Of a DNA stretch of 64,000 bases, positions 58,251 through 64,000 are shown piece after piece. The notes beneath the pieces are model-generated. The model was not told where the DNA came from. It ran no database searches and saw nothing but the letters and a program-made list of their open reading frames with translations. The stretch's first letter is position 1. Every line of letters starts with the position of its first letter. The stretch covers positions 16,098,501 through 16,162,500 of the forward strand of contig NC_051094.1 of NCBI RefSeq assembly GCF_901709675.1, in the 5' to 3' direction. A program made the position numbers and the translations under genes. This DNA comes from Syngnathus acus. Lineage: Eukaryota; Chordata; Actinopteri; Syngnathiformes; Syngnathidae.

Positions 58251-58440
58251 GATGAATGGCGGCACTGGCTGGAAGGCACGGAAACCCCCTTCATCGTTTG
58301 GACCGACCATTGCAACCTGGAGTACCTGAGAACAGCCAAAAGATTGACCTCTCGCTAGGTTCTGTGGTCCTTGTTTCTCGGCCGGTTCAACTTTACTCTC
58401 TCCTACAAACCCGGCTCCCACAACCCAATAAAAGTAAATA
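58155..58440 (+). pseudogene. Sushi-like RNase H remnant
   Basis: Encodes [20 protein letters not shown], then [10 protein letters not shown], a stop, then [20 protein letters not shown] and [11 protein letters not shown]. After a further stop come FNFTLSYKPGS and HNP. These are the RNase H core and tether region of Ty3/gypsy pol. The region between the RT catalytic box and here is shorter than in intact elements, so an internal deletion is inferred. Integrase, chromodomain and 3' LTR are absent; similarity ends near 58430. Confidence 0.85.
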
Positions 58441-58597
58441 ATAAACAATAATCTGGAGTTGGAAAAATGATCTGCATACAGAAATTATTTGAATACATCA
58501 GTAACAATTTACAATGACATGAATGCAGCATTTCAATAGCAACTGGAGTTTGAATATGATTTAAAGTCAGCAGTAACGTAATAAATTTCAAGAGAGT

Positions 58598-59060
58598 TTA
58601 AGTCACTATCCTGAAGGCACCCCGGGCATCATCTCCAGCAACAGGCAGCACCTGCAGCAATCGATCACACAGCTGATCGTCTTTCACGCTGGCGTGCTGT
58701 ATCTTGACCATTGTCGCGTTGAGACCAGCCATCTCACAACAGAGCATTTCACCTCTGGTTTTTGCCCTCTGGTCCAGCTTGTTGTACACGTACGAGGCTC
58801 AGAGTGAGGAAGCCGATGGCGATGAGGATGTACACATCTTCTGTGTCCATCACATCAAGGCATATGACACGCCACTTGCTCCAGCTAGCCATTGTGTACC
58901 CTATGAGAGAGGTGCACATTCCGGCTTTCCAGCTCTAGTACATCGCAGGGAGATGGTCTGATCGATTGCACTGAAGACCCAGCTTAGGAGTTCCATAGCT
59001 CGTTATTCGATTGGAGAGTGCCTATTCCTGCCGCTAGTAGATCTGCTCCCAGTGTGTCCC
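58598..59060 (-). pseudogene. Unrecognised coding remnant with one membrane segment
   Basis: Read on the minus strand, three blocks in different frames look protein-coding: ADLLAAGIGTLQSNNELWNS near 59040-58985; SAIDQTISLRCTRAGK near 58960-58915; and MASWSKWRVICLDV through DTEDVYILIAIGFLTLSLV (a hydrophobic, probably membrane-spanning run) near 58892-58795. After a 1- or 2-base frame change near 58790, VYNKLDQRAKTRGEM continues to GDDARGAFRIVT and a stop at 58598. GC content and codon character differ from the AT-rich flanks. I do not recognise the family. A decayed viral-type or retroelement envelope, a membrane-protein pseudogene or an unspliced host segment are all possible. Confidence 0.4.
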
Positions 59061-59168
59061 AGTAAAATGATAATAATGAAAACATTAATAATACAGTAGA
59101 TATAGAAAGCACATAGTATACTAGTTGCTGACTAGAGAAATGTATTACTACTCACCTTCACGTCTTTG
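59061..59168. other. No recognised feature
   Basis: AT-rich spacer upstream of the piggyBac-type end. Confidence 0.4.
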
Positions 59169-59514
59169 TTAACCCTTGTGTAATGTTCATATTGTTGTTA
59201 CTCAGCCAGTGTTTGAGGGTCTGATGGACCCGTTGCATTTTGTGGCTTTTAACAGAAGGAATATTGGTTCTGAGCATGGCTTCTACCTACTTCTTGCTGC
59301 TAGAGACCTGGCAGCTAGAGTACTGTCGCCCCGCCTCTTCTGCACCCTTGTTTCACCCTTCAGCTGAGTTTGCATCAATGGCCCCTCAGCCAAAGCATAT
59401 TACCCATAATTCTAATGTTCACATTGATGTCCTGCACCAATTCGATATCAAAAGTGTATAAAAAAGGCTTGTTTGAATGTTTGAATAAAGTTTAGTCAAA
59501 ACGCAACTCTTGAT
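59169..59514 (+). mobile_element. piggyBac-type terminal fragment (non-autonomous)
   Basis: TTAA at 59169-59172 is followed by cccttgtgtaatgttcatat, gttactcagccagtgtttg and gtctgatggacccgttgca, which I recall as the left end of a common fish piggyBac-derived element. No matching right end with TTAA was found before 59515, so the element is truncated or its other end is diverged. An aataaa signal lies near 59484. Confidence 0.5.
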
Positions 59515-59644
59515 TCACTGTGAGTGCAGGTCAGCAAAGTCGGCGCTCTGGTATCGGCCAGGTTTTACAACCGTGGCCAGCTCCATGAGGAAATTGCGGG
59601 CCTCCTGCCGCCGTCTGAGGGCCACCAATACTTCTTCACGTCCA
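59515..59644 (-). CDS. Possible terminal exon, unidentified
   Basis: On the minus strand a pyrimidine-containing acceptor (acaactggaccttttag) precedes 130 bp open in frame. It encodes GREEVLVALRRRQEARNFLM, then ELATVVKPGRYQSADF and ADLHSQ with a TGA at 59517-59515. It is GC-rich at third codon positions and free of visible repeat sequence. Only 43 codons are present and no partner exon was found, so it could also be a fragment of an unrecognised element. A weak donor (aca then gtgaatc) overlaps the stop. Confidence 0.35.
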
Positions 59645-60214
59645 CTAAAAGGTCCAGTTGTAAGGAGACGTGAATTTCAAAATGCATTTCCAATTTTTTC
59701 ACATACGTATAGTGACGCACTGGACGCACGGAATGCTGGTCTGGCTATCAATCAATCAAGACAGATAGAATAAAATAGGATGACAAGTGACTTGAGAAAC
59801 CCACATAATTCAGCATTTCTAATACTTTCATTACAGACCCCCGTTTTCCATTAATTAGCCTCCTTGAGCTCATTTGCAAGTCAAACGGTGGCTGCAGGAC
59901 CGGAGGCTTTGAGTAGCACCCCTGTGATCTCTGGGTCCTACAGCCCTTTCACCCCTCACACACTTGTTATGAACCTTCCTGGCAATTAATACAAAAAAGA
60001 TTCATCCTCTGTATAGCCAATAAATTATTCATATTTCCCCATACTTAAATAAATCATTATGTTCTTGGGGGTTTTGCTGAAACAACATACTTTCTTTCCT
60101 TTTCCCATACTCTCTGTTACGGAAGCACGGAGCTGCCAACATTGAGTACTTTTTTTTGACTGGCAAATACTGGCAAAAAATTTGAAGGTATTCAAATTTT
60201 AAATATATGAACTG
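59645..60214. other. No recognised feature
   Basis: AT-rich DNA without gene or repeat signature. Confidence 0.4.
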
Positions 60215-60440
60215 CTTCATCCCCAGGAGTCTATACCAGCAATCTCTGGGTGGCAGGCGGGGTCACCAGCCAATCGCAGGGGCACACATAAACATCCACA
60301 TTCACAATCACACCTACGGACAATTTGTTAACAAAAAAAGTTAAAGTGGAGTGGTCAATCGGCTACCATTTTGGAATGTGGGAGGAGCACGGTGTACCCG
60401 GAGGAAACCCAGGCAGGCACGAGAATATCCAGGAGAATAT
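60215..60440 (-). mobile_element. GGAT-tailed tRNA-SINE, copy 9 (internal fragment)
   Basis: The middle part of the SINE on the minus strand: ccagccaatcgcaggggcac, cacacctacggacaatttg, then a 20-bp intrusion (ttaacaaaaaaagttaaagt) before ggagtggtcaatcggctacc. The tRNA head and GGAT tail are missing. Confidence 0.75.
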
Positions 60441-60786
60441 ATTTCCCATAATGCCATGGGGTATTGACTTGCATGATTAAAGAAGCTGTTTTGTTTTAAG
60501 CATTTAGCCTACATTATACTATTGCATTGAAAAATTAAGCTTTTTTTTATTCATAATTTTATTGTTTTACTGTGGCTGCAATGCATGACTTTCTGCAATA
60601 AATGACATGTGTCCAAACTTTTGGTATTCTATTACCAATACCCTTTCACATTCACATATGTCCTCCTGACATGTATGCTAGTGCATTGATTTAAAAAAAA
60701 ATAGTTTTAGTGCAAAAATACACATTTTGTTCATTGGCAATTTATTTTGTCTTTCTTCTTCTTTTCAAATTTAATTGAAGTTGGTA
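60441..60786. other. No recognised feature
   Basis: AT-rich spacer before the TIR element. Confidence 0.4.
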
Positions 60787-61913
60787 TACCGTAATTTTCC
60801 ATGTATAGTACGCCCCCATGTATAATACGCACCCTAAAAATGGCATGTCGATGCTGGAAAAAAGCCTGTACCCGTGTATAATACGCACCCAAATTTTTAC
60901 TCCTACTTAAGTCCGTAAATGTAAAATTATTTCAGAAAAAAGATCATCTTTGGGAACAACCGGATGTTATTCTGCCGGTCAGTATCACTGCGCATGCGCT
61001 AGCAAACTCGATAGCGAAGAAATATGTGAGACTCTCAACGGGATCACCAATATTTGAGTGATGTTCCAGTTATTTATTATCTTTCTGTGTGTTCACAATT
61101 GTCATGGTGATCTTCCTGGTGATTTCTTAACTAGGCTGGATGTATTTTTTTTGTTGGCGTTGATTTCTCCGACTGCCCAGAAAGGCACCACCGCGATCAG
61201 TTAGGTTAAAATGAAAAGAGAGGAAAGTGACGTGCGGACATGTGAAAAAGGCGGCTCTGTATGGGAGAGAATATGAAGAGGAATAAAAACACCCTTGGAA
61301 ACCAAAACTTGCCCCTCGTCGTGACTCGGAGCCGCAACAAATGTTTCGGATTTGTGTAGGGTACATTGTGACAGCAAACGAGCAGGTGATCGAGCAAGCG
61401 TCTGATACGAGAGCATTGTGTTCGTATGGAGCGTGTTTGAAGTGAACAGCAGAGACGAAAGGAACAAGGCAAAGTGTTGTGAAATAAAATATTACCTGTA
61501 ATACGCATTATGGTAGAGAACTGAAGTCTCGCTCTTTAGTATATAGCTGACGTGTCTTGCGCATCCGTTCTGCGCATCTGTAATGGCGGCCTCCGTATGA
61601 TATCCGGTTTGCGATGGAGATTCAAAAACAAACAATATTTGACAATAACACACCATCAAGGATTGCACCATCGCATCAAACGATGTGTCGTCAATTATGA
61701 ATTTTACTGACTAAGTGTGTTGGGCAGGATGGCTGAATGCGATGTGCGATTGACAACAAACAAGAAGAAAGGTGATTTAAAGTTTTATTTCGAGGGAGAT
61801 TTTCTTCAAAAAAAAAAAAAAAAAAAAAAATGTACCCATGTAAAATGCGCACCCCAGATTTTAGGACAATAAATTAGTTAAATTTTGCGCATTATACATG
61901 GGAAAAGACGGTA
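60787..61913. mobile_element. TIR element with TACCGT--TTTTCCATGTATA ends
   Basis: The left end taccgtaattttccatgtat and the right end, read outward, taccgtcttttcccatgtat are inverted and flanked by TA. The sub-terminal motif gtataatacgcaccc is repeated at the left (60830, 60876) and matches gcgcattatacatggg at the right. About 1.13 kb; no transposase frame. By end type it is a Tc1/mariner-superfamily (pogo-like) non-autonomous element, a third family distinct from the 6.7/8.8 kb and 35/40 kb ones. A 23-bp A-run lies at 61808-61830. Confidence 0.82.
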
Positions 61914-62768
61914 ATTAGAAAGATGTATTTTTTCCTCATACGTTATTTCAGTTATCACGTCATACATTAGAGTATGAAAAAACCCCAGGTCACAGCTCAT
62001 TTAAAATTACTTGGTTCAAGTATTCTACTTGTTCACACTGGCATGTGAGTGTGCATGTTCTGGGAAAGGTAAACTTAAAAAATGGCACTTAAGACTGTAG
62101 GTAGCGCAATTAGCGAGTTAACATGTTCATCTGTCAACCTAAATACATGAAGGAGTTGAAGACAGAAAGAGTGTGGCACTGCCCCATCTGTGTACAATCT
62201 ATTAGATTATTTTACAACACAGAAAGCTCTCAGAAGCACAAAGGGTGGCTTGGGGTGTCGGTCTTTTCTCCCTTACCCCCTACTCTTGCCAATTAGCAGA
62301 GGAGTCCTCCTTTTTGGCATCTATTATACCTATTAAGTATTCTGTATGATGCTATCAGTTTTCCATAACTAGCTTGCACAAAGACCAAATGCTCCGTTTG
62401 GTGTGATTTGTTGCTCCGCTTGACCGCTTCTTTGTCCCGTGCCAGACTGGCTAAGAGCTGTTCAATGGGGCACCCCTGCTGTTTATCAAGTCAACCGAAT
62501 CTGTAATGAAATAAGTGGGGTTTACAATGACACTGGAGCAGAGGTACAAGCAACATACAGACTTATTTGAATCACTTAAGCAAGGCGCAATTACAGCTCC
62601 ACTCGGCATGGAGGAAACGGACGATTTAAGGGAAACACAAATCAATGCACACTGATAGTGATGTGTGTGACAGAAGTGCCTGTTAGTGGTACACAATTGC
62701 TCTCGAGTATCATTACAGTTACTGTAGACAATATATTACTGCCTAAAGAGAGGATTGAAAACAAAAGG

Positions 62769-62770
<2 letters not shown>
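61914..62770. other. No recognised feature
   Basis: Non-coding sequence without recognised repeat. Confidence 0.4.

Positions 62771-62815
<45 letters not shown>
62771..62815. repeat. GT microsatellite
   Basis: (GT)n, about 22 uninterrupted units. Confidence 0.96.
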
Positions 62816-62816
<1 letters not shown>

Positions 62817-63465
62817 CACAAGGGACGACTGGTCTTTGGATAGTCACTTTATGGATGTAAAAATGACATCCAGTTTTAAAGTATTTTAAGACTCTGTACC
62901 TTTTGCAATCTTTAAAGTATTTCTTGAAATGTTACTTCCTTTGGGTATAATTTCAATTTAATATGATGGAATAGCTATGAAGCCTTCATCAAACGACACA
63001 TTATGAGTTCCACTACAGGAGTGGTATACATTTTATTGCTAGACGTAGACTGATGAAGCCATTTTTTTTTTTTAAAGTTTTGTTAATCATCATCATGAAT
63101 TTTATTGAGCAAATAAATTTCACAAGACTCAAGATATATAATTAAAAACTAGTATACTAATACAAATGGGCAAAAAGGAGTTGGCTGAAGCTTAAAGCTG
63201 GTAAACTCCCACCCCCTTTTCAATGTAACATTTACTACAAAGAAGTTGCTTATATTCGTTATCATGTTTGTTTTGCACATGAACGAACATTCATAGCCCC
63301 AAAAAATTCAAGGTTACGTAAAAAAAGAAAATATCTCTTTGTTATCAAGCAAAAGAATATCTATAATGACATTATCTTTAGTTACGATTTTATAATAAGT
63401 GAAACAATAACTCAGTCAGATATTTACTTTTGGCTTGCCACTGAGAACATAATCGAAAAGAAGTA
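62816..63465. other. No recognised feature
   Basis: AT-rich; a T-run at 63062-63073. Confidence 0.4.
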
Positions 63466-64000
63466 CAGTAATCGTCGCTACTCCGTGGTTCACCAATCAC
63501 GGCCTCGGTGCATCGCAGGTTTTTATGAAAACAAATACAGTAATCCCTCGCTACATCGCGGTTCGTTTATCGCGGTTTCACTACATCGCAGATTTTTCTC
63601 CAAATTAAAAAAATATTCAAAATTCAAAATGAAACTTCTAAATTGAGGAATTATGGCACAAACCTTGCCCACACGCCAGCAGAAGGCAAGGAGTGCTCAC
63701 ACAATTGCAGTGCGTACACTTGTACCTTTTTATAATTAAATTGTTATAATAATAAGAGTTCTAAAAACATATTTACAGTGTTGTAGCTTGTTATAGAAAA
63801 ATTGTAATAATAATAATAAAAGAGTTCTAAAAACATATTTACAGTATATATACTTTTACCTCGTAAAAAATTATAATAATAAAAGTTGTTCTAAAAACAT
63901 ATGTTCAGTTTGTGTTGAGAATTCTCCATGTTATTTATGTTATTCAGCCGTGCTTTGATTTGAGGTAGGGTGATTTATTTTGAAGGCCGTTTTCAGGCGA
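63466..64000 (+). mobile_element. Left end(s) of a CAGTAATCCCTCGCTA-type TIR element
   Basis: tacagtaatccctcgctaca followed by tcgcggttcgtttatcgcgg at 63536 is a typical Tigger/pogo-type end in fish. A diverged copy of the same end (tacagtaatcgtcgctactc) lies 70 bp upstream at 63466. TA precedes each. Downstream, the unit ttctaaaaacatatttacag occurs three times (about 63760, 63825, 63891), a small tandem array. No right end is seen before the window closes. Confidence 0.65.

Noticed and set aside
61201-61508. Minus-strand frames of 88-100 codons inside the TIR element
   Set aside because: No transposase motif or other resemblance; likely chance open frames in a non-autonomous element.
1-64000. 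An undescribed multi-gene biological system
   Set aside because: Apart from one candidate exon and two small unidentified coding remnants, all coding signals belong to recognised mobile-element families in decay.

Overview
The window looks like gene-poor, repeat-rich nuclear DNA from a teleost fish. It carries the usual mix of spiny-rayed fish genomes: L2-like LINEs, a Ty3/gypsy (Sushi-like) LTR element, tRNA-derived SINEs with GGAT tails, pogo/Tigger-like, hAT, piggyBac and PIF/Harbinger DNA elements, a Penelope fragment and long CA, GA, TA and CATC microsatellites. I could not fix the species. No complete host gene is visible. The best host candidate is one internal exon at 48907-49114. Element family names are recalled, not searched.

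Layout. 1-7.2 kb holds LINE debris on both strands, a Penelope RT piece (2.9-3.4 kb) and a minus-strand LINE reverse transcriptase (4.38-7.17 kb) interrupted by two small DNA transposons. 7.2-11.9 kb holds a hAT element, a pogo-like element carrying a 251-bp tandem array (8.8-10.2 kb), and an L2-like LINE 3' end with repeated tail units, one of them split by another hAT element. 13-24.7 kb holds several copies of one SINE family plus three LINE RT fragments. 25-26 kb holds a decayed piggyBac transposase. 30.7-31.7 kb holds a Harbinger transposase start and a nested SINE. 35.3-36.6 kb and 40.2-43.2 kb hold two copies of one pogo-like element; the second keeps most of a transposase gene. 45.5-46.1 kb is an L2 fragment. 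55-58.4 kb is a broken Sushi-like retrotransposon with a SINE inserted in its reverse transcriptase. 58.6-59.6 kb holds two unrecognised minus-strand coding-like stretches. 60.8-61.9 kb is another TIR element, and the window ends inside the start of one more.

The insertions can be ordered by nesting: hAT and pogo-like MITEs into the 4-7 kb LINE; a hAT element into the L2 tail array; a SINE into an L2-type tail at 31 kb; a LINE 3' end into the pogo transposase; a SINE into the Sushi RT; and the Sushi LTR beside a hAT end. Target-site duplications at most of these joints support the boundaries. Every mobile coding region seen is broken by stops, frameshifts, insertions or deletions, so none looks active. 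I saw no convincing undescribed gene system. The most unusual items are the tandem array inside a transposon, the 32-codon duplication in the pogo transposase, the GC-rich insert in its deletion derivative, and the unidentified coding remnants.
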